A stretch of DNA of 64,000 nucleotides. Origin: an uncultured Peptostreptococcaceae bacterium (GTDB lineage: Bacteria; Bacillota; Clostridia; Peptostreptococcales; Peptostreptococcaceae). Of this stretch, positions 17,702-26,797 are shown in pieces; position 1 is the first letter of the stretch; every line of letters starts with the position of its first letter. A program made the position numbers and the translations under genes. The stretch lies in assembly GCA_947072565.1 (NCBI GenBank), contig CAMTIM010000052.1, positions 1 to 64,000 of the forward strand, written 5' to 3'. The notes below the pieces were generated by a model. That model was not told the origin of the DNA. It made no database searches and saw only the letters and a list, made by a program, of their open reading frames with translations.

Positions 17702-18481
17702 ATGCTTACAAGAATTATTGCTGGGCTAGCCCTAGTACCATTATTTATATTTATAATAATAGGTGGACTTCCTTTATATATAGTAGAAGTAGCAATAGTT
17801 TCTATTGCTTTAAATGAGTTCTATAAAGCATTTAAGGTAAAAAATATAAACCCATTATTTAATATAGGATATATATTTTCTGGTTATTTACTAATTAAAA
17901 ACATTTATGGATTAGATGTACAATACTCATACGCGGTAGCATTTATACTATTCTTAATATCAATAACTTATTTACTAAGATGTAAAAATGACATATTAGA
18001 TATAGCTATGACATTTGTAGGGATTTTTTATGTAGCCATATTCTTGGATTTTATAGTATTAACACTAAATGATTTTAAATTTGGATATATATATGTATGG
18101 CTTATATTTATAATATCTTTTGCGACGGATACATTTGCATACTTCACTGGATACCTATTTGGAAAACATAAACTTATTCCAAAAGTAAGTCCTAAAAAGA
18201 CAGTAGAGGGAAGCGTAGGGGGAATATTAGGAAGTACACTTTGTAGTATATTATTTGCATATATGTTTAAGCTAGCTATACTACCAATAGCCATAATAGG
18301 GAGCTTAGGAAGCATAGTAGCACAATTTGGAGACTTGTTTGCATCTTCAATAAAGAGATATGTAGGCATAAAAGATTATGGAAAATTAATACCAGGACAT
18401 GGTGGTATATTAGATAGATTTGACAGTGTTATATTAGTAGCACCGTTTGTATATTATGCAATAATGTTCTTTATCAAGTAA
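17702..18481 (+). CDS. cdsA: Phosphatidate cytidylyltransferase (CDP-diglyceride synthase)
   Basis: Makes CDP-diacylglycerol from phosphatidic acid and CTP in the membrane, the entry to phospholipid synthesis. The 259 residues form about eight membrane segments. The C-terminal family signature is present: SPKKTVEGSVGGILGS, then KDYGKLIPGHGGILDRFDS with the metal-binding aspartates. It overlaps no neighbour, follows uppS by 12 nt with AAGGAG as ribosome binding site, and ends at a hairpin terminator. Confidence 0.95.
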   Translation: MLTRIIAGLALVPLFIFIIIGGLPLYIVEVAIVSIALNEFYKAFKVKNINPLFNIGYIFSGYLLIKNIYGLDVQYSYAVAFILFLISITYLLRCKNDILDIAMTFVGIFYVAIFLDFIVLTLNDFKFGYIYVWLIFIISFATDTFAYFTGYLFGKHKLIPKVSPKKTVEGSVGGILGSTLCSILFAYMFKLAILPIAIIGSLGSIVAQFGDLFASSIKRYVGIKDYGKLIPGHGGILDRFDSVILVAPFVYYAIMFFIK

Positions 18482-18512
18482 GCTTCAGTTAATACTGAAG
18501 CTTTAATTGTTT
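18480..18512 (+). terminator. Terminator after cdsA
   Basis: A 10-bp perfect stem AAGCTTCAGT/ACTGAAGCTT with loop TAAT at 18480-18503 and a T-rich tail. It overlaps the last base of the cdsA stop codon and separates pyrH-cdsA from dxr-ispG. Confidence 0.82.
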
Positions 18513-18613
18513 TATATGAAATGAATTTTAATTCATATTTAATAATATTGGCTAAAATAATGGTATAATATAATGATATATAAAATTGTTTATATTATAG
18601 AAAGGGAAATAAT

Positions 18614-19768
18614 ATGAGAAAAATATCAATACTAGGATCAACTGGATCAATAGGGACGCAAACTTTAGATGTAGTAAGAAAAAACAAAGAAAAATTTGAA
18701 GTTGTTGCAATAAGTGCTAATAGTAGTGTGGACTTGTTACTACAACAAATAAAGGAATTTAAACCTAAATACGTAGCAGTATACGATGAAATTAGTGCTT
18801 TGAAGCTAAAATCAATGATACCAAATGATATTAAGATAGAAGTGCTAAGTGGAATGGAAGGGCTAAAAGCTATAGCAGCACTTGACGAAATAGATGTATT
18901 ACTAACAGCTATAGTAGGAATGATAGGTTTAGTGCCAACACTAACAGCTATAAAAAATAAAAAAGATATAGCATTGGCAAACAAGGAAACTTTAGTATGT
19001 GCAGGTGACCTTGTAATGAGTGAGGCTAAAAAACATAATGTTAAAATACTTCCTGTAGATAGTGAACATAGTGCAATATTCCAATGTTTAAATGGAGAAC
19101 AAAACAAAGAGATAGAAAAAATAATACTAACAGCGTCAGGGGGGCCATTTAGAGGGAAAACTAAACAAGATTTATTAGAAGTAACTAAAAATCAAGCATT
19201 AAAGCATCCGAACTGGTCAATGGGTAGAAAAATTAGTATAGATTCATCAACACTAATGAACAAAGGATTAGAAGTGATAGAAGCTAAGTGGTTATTTGGT
19301 GTAGAACATAATCAAATCGACGTAGTAGTACATCCACAAAGTATAATACATTCAATGGTACAGTTTGTAGATAGTTCAGTAATGGCACAATTAGGCTGCC
19401 CTGATATGAGATTACCTATACAGTATGCATTATCATACCCAAATAGAACAATAAATGATTTTGAAAGATTAGATTTAGCTAAGATAGCTACATTAACTTT
19501 TGAAAAGCCAAATTTAGAAACGTTCCCATGTTTAAAAATTGCTTATGAGAGTTTAAAAATGGGGGGAACATACTGTGCAGTATTAAACAGTGCAAATGAA
19601 GTATTAGTAAATGAATTTTTAGAGGATAAAATTGGATTCTACGACATACCATATTACATAGAAAAAACTTTAGAAGCACATAATAGTATAGAAAATCCGA
19701 GTTTAGAAGATATATTAGAAATAGATAAATGGGCAAGAAACTTTGTAAAAAATATATTAACCAAATAA
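18614..19768 (+). CDS. dxr: 1-deoxy-D-xylulose 5-phosphate reductoisomerase
   Basis: Converts DXP to 2-C-methyl-D-erythritol 4-phosphate with NADPH, the first committed step of the MEP isoprenoid pathway. The 384 residues match the family. The N-terminal NADPH motif is [16 protein letters not shown]. Metal and substrate motifs are [23 protein letters not shown] and the loop [20 protein letters not shown]. The ribosome binding site is AAAGGGA. rseP follows after 21 nt and ispG later, so two MEP enzymes flank the protease. Confidence 0.97.
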   Translation: MRKISILGSTGSIGTQTLDVVRKNKEKFEVVAISANSSVDLLLQQIKEFKPKYVAVYDEISALKLKSMIPNDIKIEVLSGMEGLKAIAALDEIDVLLTAIVGMIGLVPTLTAIKNKKDIALANKETLVCAGDLVMSEAKKHNVKILPVDSEHSAIFQCLNGEQNKEIEKIILTASGGPFRGKTKQDLLEVTKNQALKHPNWSMGRKISIDSSTLMNKGLEVIEAKWLFGVEHNQIDVVVHPQSIIHSMVQFVDSSVMAQLGCPDMRLPIQYALSYPNRTINDFERLDLAKIATLTFEKPNLETFPCLKIAYESLKMGGTYCAVLNSANEVLVNEFLEDKIGFYDIPYYIEKTLEAHNSIENPSLEDILEIDKWARNFVKNILTK

Positions 19769-19789
19769 AATACGTAGGAAGGTGAGAAT

Positions 19790-20797
19790 TTGACTATAAT
19801 AGCAGCATTATTATTGTTTAGTGCAATAGTATTTATACATGAATTAGGACATTTCTTATTTGCAAAAAAAGCAGGAGTTAGAGTTCATGAATTTGCAATA
19901 GGGATGGGACCTAAAGTATTTAGCACAACAAAAGGTGATACACAGTATTCAGTAAGACTACTTCCACTTGGAGGATATGTGAGTATGGAAGGTGAAGATG
20001 AGGAATCTAAAGATCCAAAATCTTTTGGTGCAAAGAGTATATTACAAAGAGCAAGTATACTATTTGCAGGTCCATTTTTTAATATACTATTTGCAATAGT
20101 ACTGTTAATACCAGTATATATGTATACAGGAACACCAAGTACAACACTTGGTCAAATAGCACCAAATAGCCCGGCTCAAAAGATAGGTTTACAAACAGAT
20201 GATAAAATAATAAATATAAATGGAAATGAAATAAAATCATGGAATGATGTAACAAACAACTTACGTAATTCTAATGGAGACAAAGTAAATATAAAAGTAC
20301 AAAGAGATAAAGGAACAAAAGAATTTAGCGTAGTACCTCAAAAGAATGAGCAAGGAAACTATATAATAGGTATAGGATATAAAGCAGAAAAAAATATATT
20401 CAAATCAATAGCTTATGCATTTACAAGTACAGTAGATATGACAAAACAAATGGTAACGTTCATTGGACAATTAGTAACAGGAACAATACCTGGAGGATTT
20501 GGAAACTCAGTAGCAGGTCCAATTGGAGTCGTAGGAATTGTGTCAAATGCAGCTAAGATGGGTATTATAAACTTAGTATATATAGCATCAATAATAAGTT
20601 TAAATCTAGGTGTCTTTAATTTATTACCAATACCTGCACTAGATGGTGGAAGACTAGTACTTTTAGGCTTAGAAGCTATAAGAGGCGGAAAAAAGTTAGA
20701 TCAAAACAAAGAGGCTATGATACATATGGCAGGATTTGCTCTGTTAATGGGCTTTATGGTATTTGTAACGTATAAAGATATACTTAGACTATTTTAG
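19790..20797 (+). CDS. rseP: Site-2 intramembrane metalloprotease (RseP/RasP)
   Basis: Cleaves transmembrane segments of anti-sigma factors and leftover signal peptides inside the membrane. The 335 residues match the Firmicute RasP length. The zinc motif is IHELGHF near residue 19. One PDZ domain lies at about residues 110-185 (GQIAPNSPAQKIGLQTDDKI). The second active-site motif is NLLPIPALDGGR near residue 283. There are about four membrane segments. The TTG start is chosen because AGGAAGGTG precedes it. The substrate, an anti-sigma factor, is not in the window. Confidence 0.95.
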   Translation: MTIIAALLLFSAIVFIHELGHFLFAKKAGVRVHEFAIGMGPKVFSTTKGDTQYSVRLLPLGGYVSMEGEDEESKDPKSFGAKSILQRASILFAGPFFNILFAIVLLIPVYMYTGTPSTTLGQIAPNSPAQKIGLQTDDKIININGNEIKSWNDVTNNLRNSNGDKVNIKVQRDKGTKEFSVVPQKNEQGNYIIGIGYKAEKNIFKSIAYAFTSTVDMTKQMVTFIGQLVTGTIPGGFGNSVAGPIGVVGIVSNAAKMGIINLVYIASIISLNLGVFNLLPIPALDGGRLVLLGLEAIRGGKKLDQNKEAMIHMAGFALLMGFMVFVTYKDILRLF

Positions 20798-20827
20798 GTG
20801 TTAATTTTTTAGAAGATAGGTGATAAA

Positions 20828-21883
20828 ATGAGCTATAAAAGAAGACAATGTAGAGAAGTAAGCGTTGGAAATGTAAAAATAGGTGGAAATAATCCTATAA
20901 GTATACAATCAATGACCAATACTGATACTAGGGATGGATTAGCAACTATTGCACAAATAAAAGCATTAGAAGAAGTAGGATGCGATATTGTTAGGGTAGC
21001 GATACCTGATATGGAAGCAGCAAAAAATATAGGTAAAATAAAAAGTGAAGTAAATATACCTGTAATAGCGGATATACACTTTGATCATAGATTAGCATTA
21101 GAAGTTATAGACCAGGGTATAGATGGAGTAAGAATAAACCCAGGAAACATTGGAAGTATAGATAAAGTAAAAGCTGTAGTAGAAAAATGTAGAGCTAAAA
21201 ACTTAAAGATAAGAATAGGTGTAAATGGCGGGTCACTAGAAAAAGAGTTACTAGAAAAATATGGATCTGCAACTGCCGAAGCTTTAGTTGAAAGTGCATT
21301 AGGACATATAAAAATATTAGAAGATTTAGATTTTACAAATATAGTAATTTCTCTTAAATCATCAGATATATATAAAACAATAGAAGCATATGAACTGATA
21401 TCTAAAAAAGTAGATTACCCTCTACATATAGGTATAACAGAATCAGGCAGTATAAAAAAGGGGACTATAAAATCTTCAATAGGAGTAGGAGCGATGCTAC
21501 TTAAAGGTATTGGAGATACTATAAGAATTTCTCTTACAGGAGATCCTTGTGAAGAAGTTATAGTTGGAAAAGAAATATTAAGAAGCTTAGATCTTTTAAA
21601 TGACAAGATAAAAGTAATATCTTGCCCTACTTGTGGTAGATGTAATATAGATCTTATAAGTGTAGTAAATGAAGTAGAAGAAAAAATAAACTACATGGAA
21701 AAAGATATTACCGTAGCTATAATGGGATGTGCAGTAAATGGGCCAGGAGAAGCTAGGGAAGCAGATATAGGTATAGCAGGTGGAAAAGGTGAAGGCTTGT
21801 TATTTAAAAAAGGCGAGATAGTAAGAAAAATAAAAGGAAATGACTTAGTAGATGAATTATTAAAGGAAATAGATAAATACTAA
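20828..21883 (+). CDS. ispG: 4-hydroxy-3-methylbut-2-en-1-yl diphosphate synthase
   Basis: Reduces MEcPP to HMBPP with a [4Fe-4S] cluster, the sixth MEP step. The 351 residues are of the short bacterial type. The N-terminal TIM barrel begins with the substrate motif [18 protein letters not shown]. The iron-sulfur cysteines are in [12 protein letters not shown] and [11 protein letters not shown]. The ribosome binding site is GATAGGTG. It is the last gene of dxr-rseP-ispG and a strong terminator follows. Confidence 0.97.
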   Translation: MSYKRRQCREVSVGNVKIGGNNPISIQSMTNTDTRDGLATIAQIKALEEVGCDIVRVAIPDMEAAKNIGKIKSEVNIPVIADIHFDHRLALEVIDQGIDGVRINPGNIGSIDKVKAVVEKCRAKNLKIRIGVNGGSLEKELLEKYGSATAEALVESALGHIKILEDLDFTNIVISLKSSDIYKTIEAYELISKKVDYPLHIGITESGSIKKGTIKSSIGVGAMLLKGIGDTIRISLTGDPCEEVIVGKEILRSLDLLNDKIKVISCPTCGRCNIDLISVVNEVEEKINYMEKDITVAIMGCAVNGPGEAREADIGIAGGKGEGLLFKKGEIVRKIKGNDLVDELLKEIDKY

Positions 21884-21930
21884 AAATAAGCATTCAGTAA
21901 AATAAAATTTACTGAATGCTTATTTTATTA
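21884..21930 (+). terminator. Intrinsic terminator after ispG
   Basis: A perfect 18-bp stem (AAATAAGCATTCAGTAAA at 21884-21901 with 21908-21925), a short loop and a T-rich tail right after the ispG stop. Confidence 0.9.
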
Positions 21931-22055
21931 TAGGGAAATATACTAACAGAATATAAAAAAATAGAGCGAAATTTGATTTTCATGTTAATTTTAGATAAGC
22001 ATTTTATTAAAAATGGTTGCATATATATTAATAAATGCATATAGGAGGAAGTAAT

Positions 22056-22430
22056 ATGAAATTTGAAGACTTGCTAATAGATTTATATCCTATAAATAAT
22101 AAAAATAATAAATTAAAAAAATTCATACAACATCATATACATGGAGAGTTATTAATATCATATCTTGAAGATTTAGCGGTATATATGGTAGCAGCAACTA
22201 AAGTATCTGGCGTTACTATATTAGAAAAAATATTATATGATAATAATAGAGATGACTTAACTAAAGTATTTAAAAATGAAAGAGAAACAATAAAGAAAGA
22301 AGATATATGCTTTGAACTAATAGAAGAGGATATGGGTTATTTTTTTATAAAAGCTAATGATGAGGTAATTGCTATAATAGAAGATGATATACAATTATTT
22401 AGGCAATTACAAACTTTTATATTAGATTAA
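22056..22430 (+). CDS. Hypothetical protein
   Basis: A 124-residue soluble protein I do not recognise. The ATG at 22056 follows AGGAGGA by 6 nt; an in-frame ATG 21 nt upstream has no ribosome binding site. The N-terminal half is helical and has a HHIHGELLISYLEDL segment. The C-terminal half is acidic with alternating hydrophobics (FELIEEDMGYFFIKANDEVI). No cysteines, signal peptide or membrane span are seen. It is flanked by a terminator upstream and a permease gene with its own leader downstream, so it is likely monocistronic. Confidence 0.72.
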   Translation: MKFEDLLIDLYPINNKNNKLKKFIQHHIHGELLISYLEDLAVYMVAATKVSGVTILEKILYDNNRDDLTKVFKNERETIKKEDICFELIEEDMGYFFIKANDEVIAIIEDDIQLFRQLQTFILD

Positions 22431-22530
22431 CTATATTTGTAAAATATAGACTGGCTTAAAAAAAAATGTTAAAATATATAGGTATTGTTTATACGGGTGG
22501 GAGAGGGACATATTTTAAAAGGAAAGAGAA

Positions 22531-23853
22531 ATGGATGAAAGATTAAACAAAGGATTAAATGAAACAAATAACAAGGTATGTGGGAAAAATGATTTCAAAA
22601 CAGAGGTATTAGCAGGAGTAACTACATTTATAGCTAGTGTATATATTATAATGACTAATGCACTTATATTGTCAGATGCTGGAATTAGTTCAGATGCAGC
22701 AATGATTGCTACTATATTTACATGTAGTATATCAACAATACTTATGGGATTATTTTCTGATACACCACTGATTGTAGTACCTGGAATGGGAATTAACTCA
22801 TTATTTACTTATACAATAGTAAATTCAATGGGACTTGCATGGCAAGAGGCATTAGGGGCAGTATTTATAAGTGGGATAATATTTACAATAATAGCAAGTA
22901 CTAAGATAACACCTATACTTATGAAGTCTATTCCAAGTAACTTAAAGCATGCTATAACTGTTGGTGTAGGATTCTTTATATTATTTATAGGCTTACAAAA
23001 AAGCGGGCTTGTAGTTGCCAATGAAAATACTATGGTATCATTTGGAAATATAACCAATAAAGAGACACTTCTAAGCATAATAACACTATTAATTATTTTA
23101 ATATTGAATGCTAGAAATGTTAGTGGAAATTTACTTATAAGTATTGTTGTAGGCACTATATTAGCATTGTTTATGGGAGTTACAAATTTAAGCGATTTAG
23201 ATTTTAATTCTTTTAATATTAGTGCTTTAAGTGATGTATTTTTATCAATGTCATTTAAAAATATGTTAACGATGCCTTTTATAGTAGCAGTATTTTCTAT
23301 AAGTGTAGTTATTATATTTGAAAACATGGGTATTTTATATGGTCAGATGGAAGCGATTGATAGAAGTGATGAATTTCAAAAACCATTTAAGATAGCCGGA
23401 ATATCAAATATGATAGCAGGTGTATTTGGAACTAGTCCAACTATAGTTGCAGCAGAAAATTTTTCTGGAATTAGTGTAGGCGCTAAGGGGAAGATAGCTG
23501 CGTTTACATCAGGTATATTGTTTTTATTATCATTATTTTTAATACCTATACTTAAGTTGATACCAGATGGTGTTATAAGTAGCGTACTTATATTTATAGG
23601 TTTTTTAATGATACAGACATTCTTTGACTTGAAAAAGGGTGACCTAATAGATACTATATCTGTGATTTTTATAATTGCATTAATACCTTTTACTTATAAT
23701 ATAGTTAATGGTATATCTATAGGATTTATAGTTTACACCATTTTAAATGTTGCATGTGGAAAAGGAAAAGAAATATCTATACCCATGTATGTGCTTACAG
23801 CATTATTTATATTAAGCTTTATTATGAATGTATCTATGGGGATAGTTCATTAA
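22531..23853 (+). CDS. NCS2-family purine permease (AzgA/PbuG type)
   Basis: A 440-residue integral membrane protein of the NCS2 superfamily, AzgA subgroup, which imports adenine, guanine or hypoxanthine by proton symport. It has about 12 membrane segments. Conserved blocks are FKTEVLAGVTTFIASVYIIM at the N-terminus, the substrate-site helix VVPGMGINSLFTY, VGVGFFILFIGLQKSG, and the second half-site AGVFGTSPTIVAAENFSGI. The ATG follows AAAGGAAAGAG. No purine riboswitch is visible in the 100 bp upstream. Substrate assignment within purines is by family only. Confidence 0.9.
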   Translation: MDERLNKGLNETNNKVCGKNDFKTEVLAGVTTFIASVYIIMTNALILSDAGISSDAAMIATIFTCSISTILMGLFSDTPLIVVPGMGINSLFTYTIVNSMGLAWQEALGAVFISGIIFTIIASTKITPILMKSIPSNLKHAITVGVGFFILFIGLQKSGLVVANENTMVSFGNITNKETLLSIITLLIILILNARNVSGNLLISIVVGTILALFMGVTNLSDLDFNSFNISALSDVFLSMSFKNMLTMPFIVAVFSISVVIIFENMGILYGQMEAIDRSDEFQKPFKIAGISNMIAGVFGTSPTIVAAENFSGISVGAKGKIAAFTSGILFLLSLFLIPILKLIPDGVISSVLIFIGFLMIQTFFDLKKGDLIDTISVIFIIALIPFTYNIVNGISIGFIVYTILNVACGKGKEISIPMYVLTALFILSFIMNVSMGIVH

Positions 23854-23860
23854 ATAAAAA

Positions 23861-23906
23861 ATCAAAAAATAGGTAGTAATTTTAAAATTACTACCTATTT
23901 TTTGAT
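23861..23906 (+). terminator. Intrinsic terminator after the purine permease
   Basis: A perfect 22-bp self-complementary arm (core AATAGGTAGTAATTT) starting 8 nt after the stop, with a T-run in the descending arm. Confidence 0.9.
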
Positions 23907-23962
23907 GCAAAATTTTAAAAAAAATCATATAAAAAATTAGACGAAAAAGAGTTGTATTTAGT

Positions 23963-23990
23963 TTGATTACAGAACTGTAATTTTTATACT
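23963..23990 (+). promoter_or_regulatory. Promoter with embedded palindromic operator, upstream of the deacetylase
   Basis: TTGATT (23963-23968), a 16-bp spacer and TATACT (23985-23990). ATTACAG-AA-CTGTAAT, a perfect 7-bp dyad at 23966-23981, fills the spacer. Such placement is typical of a repressor site. The half-site TTACAG resembles BlaI/CopY-type TACA/TGTA dyads, but its internal spacing differs, so the regulator is unknown. Confidence 0.6.
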
Positions 23991-24068
23991 GTGGACATTT
24001 TTTTTAAAACTACTATAATAGTTATAGGATACAAACTGACAAAAAAATACACAAGAGGGGGGAGTATT

Positions 24069-25025
24069 ATGGCGAAAAAAAGCAAAATAAACTTCAGTTC
24101 TAAAAAACAAAATAAAAAAAATAGATTTAATCCTAAAAAAATGGCATTAACAATAGTTGCATTTTTAGTAATAGTGTTCATGGGAGTCAAGGTAGTTGGA
24201 GCTACTACATCCTATTTAGCTGATAAAAAAGAAGAAAAAATAGCAATGCAACAAGCTGCTGAAGCAGAAAGAATAGCAGCAGAAAAAAAACGTAAAGAAG
24301 CAGAAGAAGCTAAAAAGAGAATGATAGGTGTTAATCATGAAGCAAAGAAAAATTCTTATGATGCAGTAGAAATATCAAAAAAATTAAAGAATTATGACTA
24401 CTCAAATAACGGAGAGAAAGTTGTATTCTTAACATTTGATGATGGTTCATCAACAACTGTTACACCTAAAATTTTAGATGCACTAAAAGCAGGTGGCGTT
24501 AATGCAACATTCTTTGTAACTGGACAAAATATAGAAAGAGGCGGAGATAGAGCAAGAGATCTTATAAAGAGAAGCTTTAGTGAAGGAAATGCTATAGCAA
24601 ATCACTCATACAGCCATGACTATAAATATTTATATCCAAATAGGCATTTAAATTTAGAAAACTTTACATCAGACTTCAAAAAAACAGATGAAATCTTAAA
24701 AGACATATTAGGACCATATTTCTCAACAAGAGTAATTAGATGTCCAGGAGGACATATGTCTTGGAAAGGTATGGAAGGCTTAGATAAATATTTAGATGAA
24801 AACAATATGGCGTCTATAGACTGGAATGCATTAAATTCAGATGCAGAAGGTAGAAAGAAAAATGCGGATGAATTATTAGCGCAAGCTAAAAAAACATCTG
24901 AAGGAAAAGAAATGGTAGTTATTTTAATGCATGATACTTATGGAAAAGAACAAACTGCTAAAGCATTACCACAAATAATACAATATTTCAAAGATAGTGG
25001 ATATGCTTTTAAAACATTAGCATAG
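24069..25025 (+). CDS. pgdA: Peptidoglycan/polysaccharide N-deacetylase, membrane-anchored
   Basis: Removes acetyl groups from cell-wall N-acetylglucosamine, which confers lysozyme resistance in related Firmicutes. The protein has 318 residues. A basic N-terminus (1-24) is followed by one membrane segment at about 25-48, then a charged Ala/Glu/Lys coiled-coil stalk at about 52-85, and a NodB domain at about 115-315. All five NodB motifs are present: TFDDG (122-126), HSYSH (179-183, zinc ligands), RCPGG (224-228), the DWN block near 251, and LMHD (H288). The start at 24069 is chosen because GAGGGGGGAG precedes it and it removes an implausible upstream extension. Whether the target is peptidoglycan rather than another glycan is inferred. 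Confidence 0.9.
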   Translation: MAKKSKINFSSKKQNKKNRFNPKKMALTIVAFLVIVFMGVKVVGATTSYLADKKEEKIAMQQAAEAERIAAEKKRKEAEEAKKRMIGVNHEAKKNSYDAVEISKKLKNYDYSNNGEKVVFLTFDDGSSTTVTPKILDALKAGGVNATFFVTGQNIERGGDRARDLIKRSFSEGNAIANHSYSHDYKYLYPNRHLNLENFTSDFKKTDEILKDILGPYFSTRVIRCPGGHMSWKGMEGLDKYLDENNMASIDWNALNSDAEGRKKNADELLAQAKKTSEGKEMVVILMHDTYGKEQTAKALPQIIQYFKDSGYAFKTLA

Positions 25026-25041
25026 ATAAAATGGATATAAT

Positions 25042-25084
25042 AAAAATAGAAGTTCCCTGTAATTTACAGGGAACTTCTATTTTT
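25042..25084. terminator. Bidirectional terminator between convergent genes
   Basis: A perfect 20-bp stem (AAAAATAGAAGTTCCCTGTA) with a 3-nt loop. The stop codon of the minus-strand gene falls at the loop edge (25064-25066), so one hairpin serves both genes. Confidence 0.9.
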
Positions 25085-25453
25085 GTTATTATTTTTAATT
25101 TTATTTACCCCGTTTGAAATTATACACAAAAATTGAATAGTAGCTAGTATAAAACATAATAAATTTATAATAGTGTCACTTAAGTAATAATTATAAGTAA
25201 ATGATGTTTTCGTTATTGAAAACCAACAGCATAGTAAAAAAAATACTAATACTGAATTAGCTAAAACTAACTTAGTCTTGCTTAAATATGTACAATATAT
25301 TTTAGTTAATATGGTTAAGTTAAATAATATTAAAGCTGCTATGCCAAAATAAAAATTATTTGGAGTGGCAGAAAACAAACTTTTAAAATACCAAATTAAA
25401 AATATAAATACACTAAGCGTTGAACCTACAACAAAATCTACGTATTTATTCAT
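25064..25453 (-). CDS. Small four-helix integral membrane protein, unknown function
   Basis: A 129-residue protein with four clear hydrophobic segments: starting at FVVGSTLSVFIFLIW, then FGIAALILFNLTILTKIYC, VLANSVLVFFLLCCWFSI and IINLLCFILATIQFLCII. It has a short basic C-terminus (NKIKNNNKNRSSL). The start at 25453 (MNKYVDF) follows AGGGGGA by 6 nt; an ATG seven codons upstream lacks a site. I do not recognise the family. The downstream neighbour on the same strand is a DUF1294 protein, but it lies beyond the promoter side, so no operon is apparent. Confidence 0.7.
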   Translation of the reverse strand: MNKYVDFVVGSTLSVFIFLIWYFKSLFSATPNNFYFGIAALILFNLTILTKIYCTYLSKTKLVLANSVLVFFLLCCWFSITKTSFTYNYYLSDTIINLLCFILATIQFLCIISNGVNKIKNNNKNRSSL

Positions 25454-25611
25454 ATATCCCCCTATAATAAACACATTAGTTAATAAATATAAATTCCCAT
25501 ACTGTATTATGGAAAAAAATGTAAAAATACTCTGATAAAATGTATTATAACATAAAAGATATAACTAAAACAAAGAAAAAAATAATTTTAAAATTAGACA
25601 AAAATAAATAA

Positions 25612-25881
25612 TTAAAATTTATTTTTGAAAAAAATTAAAAATAAAAATTGAATAATAATTATAAATGGCACGCCTATTTTGAATTTTAATTTTTTTGTTT
25701 TATGTCTAAAAGTATACATTGCGCTAAGTGTTCCGATACTTCCACCCAAAGCAGATAACAACATTAAAGTGTACTCACTGATTCTCCATTGATGTTTTAT
25801 TGCTTTTTGCTTATCAATAAACATTAATATAAATGAAATTATATTAATAATAAAAATATAAAAGATTGATAAATTTTCCAT
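25612..25881 (-). CDS. DUF1294 family membrane protein
   Basis: An 89-residue membrane protein of the DUF1294 family. The family core is visible: MFIDKQKAIKHQWRISEYTL, then LLSALGGSIGTLSAMYTFRHKT and the basic loop KLKFKIGVPF between hydrophobic segments. Three membrane spans are likely. The ATG follows GGAGGTAAT. The function of the family is unknown; it often appears alone or fused to cold-shock domains. It is divergent from the Nudix gene. Confidence 0.85.
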   Translation of the reverse strand: MENLSIFYIFIINIISFILMFIDKQKAIKHQWRISEYTLMLLSALGGSIGTLSAMYTFRHKTKKLKFKIGVPFIIIIQFLFLIFFKNKF

Positions 25882-26017
25882 ATTACCTCCTAAAACATAG
25901 CTATATTATCTTCTTAACTATATCATAAATGTAAAAATAATGATAAAAAAAGGAATTATTGTTATAATATAAACTAGTATATAGTAGATTGAGGTCTTAG
26001 AAAGGGAGTATTTTGAT

Positions 26018-26626
26018 ATGCAACATTCAAAAATAAAAAATGTTAAAACTTTAGTAGAAACTAAGTTTGTAGGATTATATGATGTAAAATACAGTAATAA
26101 AAACAATGATGAAAGACACTGGATGGTAGCTTCAAGAAAAGGTGAAAAAGAATTAAGTGAAATTTATTTAGAAAATAAAGAAGACAAAATAGATGCTGTA
26201 GTGATTTGTGCACTTCACAAAGATGAAAATAAGTTAGTCTTGATAAAACAGTTTAGAGTTCCTATAAATAACTTTATATATGAACTTCCAGCAGGTCTTG
26301 TAGATAATGACGAAGATGTTAAAACGGCAGCAGCAAGAGAGTTAAAAGAAGAAACTGGTTTAAATCTTATTGAAATAAACAAAGTAAATAGTAAAGGCAA
26401 GGTTTATTTATCTCCTGGTATGACAGATGAATCTGTAGCGTTTATATATTGTTTATGTGATGGTCAAATAAGCCAAGAATTTTTAGAAGATGATGAAGAG
26501 ATAGAGGCTTTATTAATATCTAAAGAGCAAGCAAAAGAAATATTAAAAGGAGATGACATAATAGATATAAAGTCTTATTTAATGCTTCAAATGTTTGCTA
26601 ATTTAGGAGATAAAATGTTTAACTAA
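26018..26626 (+). CDS. Nudix hydrolase, ADP-ribose pyrophosphatase-like
   Basis: Hydrolyses a nucleoside diphosphate derivative, most likely ADP-ribose to AMP and ribose 5-phosphate. The 202 residues form an N-terminal beta domain followed by the catalytic Nudix domain. The Nudix box G-x5-E-x7-REUxEExGU is complete from G93 to L115 (R107, E108, E111, E112). Upstream PAGLVD and the later SPGMTDE match the NudF/YqkG ADP-ribose branch. The ATG follows AAAGGGAG. It is followed by its own terminator. Confidence 0.9.
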   Translation: MQHSKIKNVKTLVETKFVGLYDVKYSNKNNDERHWMVASRKGEKELSEIYLENKEDKIDAVVICALHKDENKLVLIKQFRVPINNFIYELPAGLVDNDEDVKTAAARELKEETGLNLIEINKVNSKGKVYLSPGMTDESVAFIYCLCDGQISQEFLEDDEEIEALLISKEQAKEILKGDDIIDIKSYLMLQMFANLGDKMFN

Positions 26627-26656
26627 ATAAAATATATTTAAATAATAAATATAAAT

Positions 26657-26690
26657 AAAAATAGACTAGGAAAGTTTCCTAGTCTATTTT
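26657..26690 (+). terminator. Intrinsic terminator after the Nudix gene
   Basis: Stem AAAATAGACTAGG/CCTAGTCTATTTT with loop AAAGTTT; the T-rich descending arm ends in TTTT. Confidence 0.88.
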
Positions 26691-26723
26691 GTTAAAAAAA
26701 TATTTTTTTATTTTGAAAAAGCG

Positions 26724-26778
26724 TTGCATTATCAAAATGATAATAATATAATAAACTTATAATTATCATTTTGATAAT
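26724..26778 (+). promoter_or_regulatory. cysK promoter with two identical 17-bp dyads
   Basis: TTGCAT (26724-26729), a 17-bp spacer and TATAAT (26747-26752) form a near-consensus promoter. ATTATCA-AAA-TGATAAT (26728-26744) fills the spacer exactly. The same dyad with TTT at its centre (26762-26778) lies at the likely transcription start and leader, 34 bp centre to centre. Two copies in these places strongly suggest a repressor. The sequence differs from Fur (TGATAATnATTATCA, half-sites in opposite order) and from the CymR consensus. Confidence 0.7.
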
Positions 26779-26797
26779 AATAAAGGGAGGCAACAAG

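Noticed and set aside
18541..18570. Promoter of dxr from TTGGCT and TATAAT
   Set aside because: TATAAT at 18564-18569 is good but the spacer to TTGGCT is only 10 bp, so the pair is not credible; the -35 element is unclear.
22431..22530. Purine riboswitch in front of the NCS2 permease
   Set aside because: The conserved loops and three-way junction of the purine aptamer cannot be found in this 100-bp leader.
26724..26797. T-box or S-box leader for cysK
   Set aside because: No T-box bulge sequence or SAM aptamer is present; the leader is too short and holds only the dyads.
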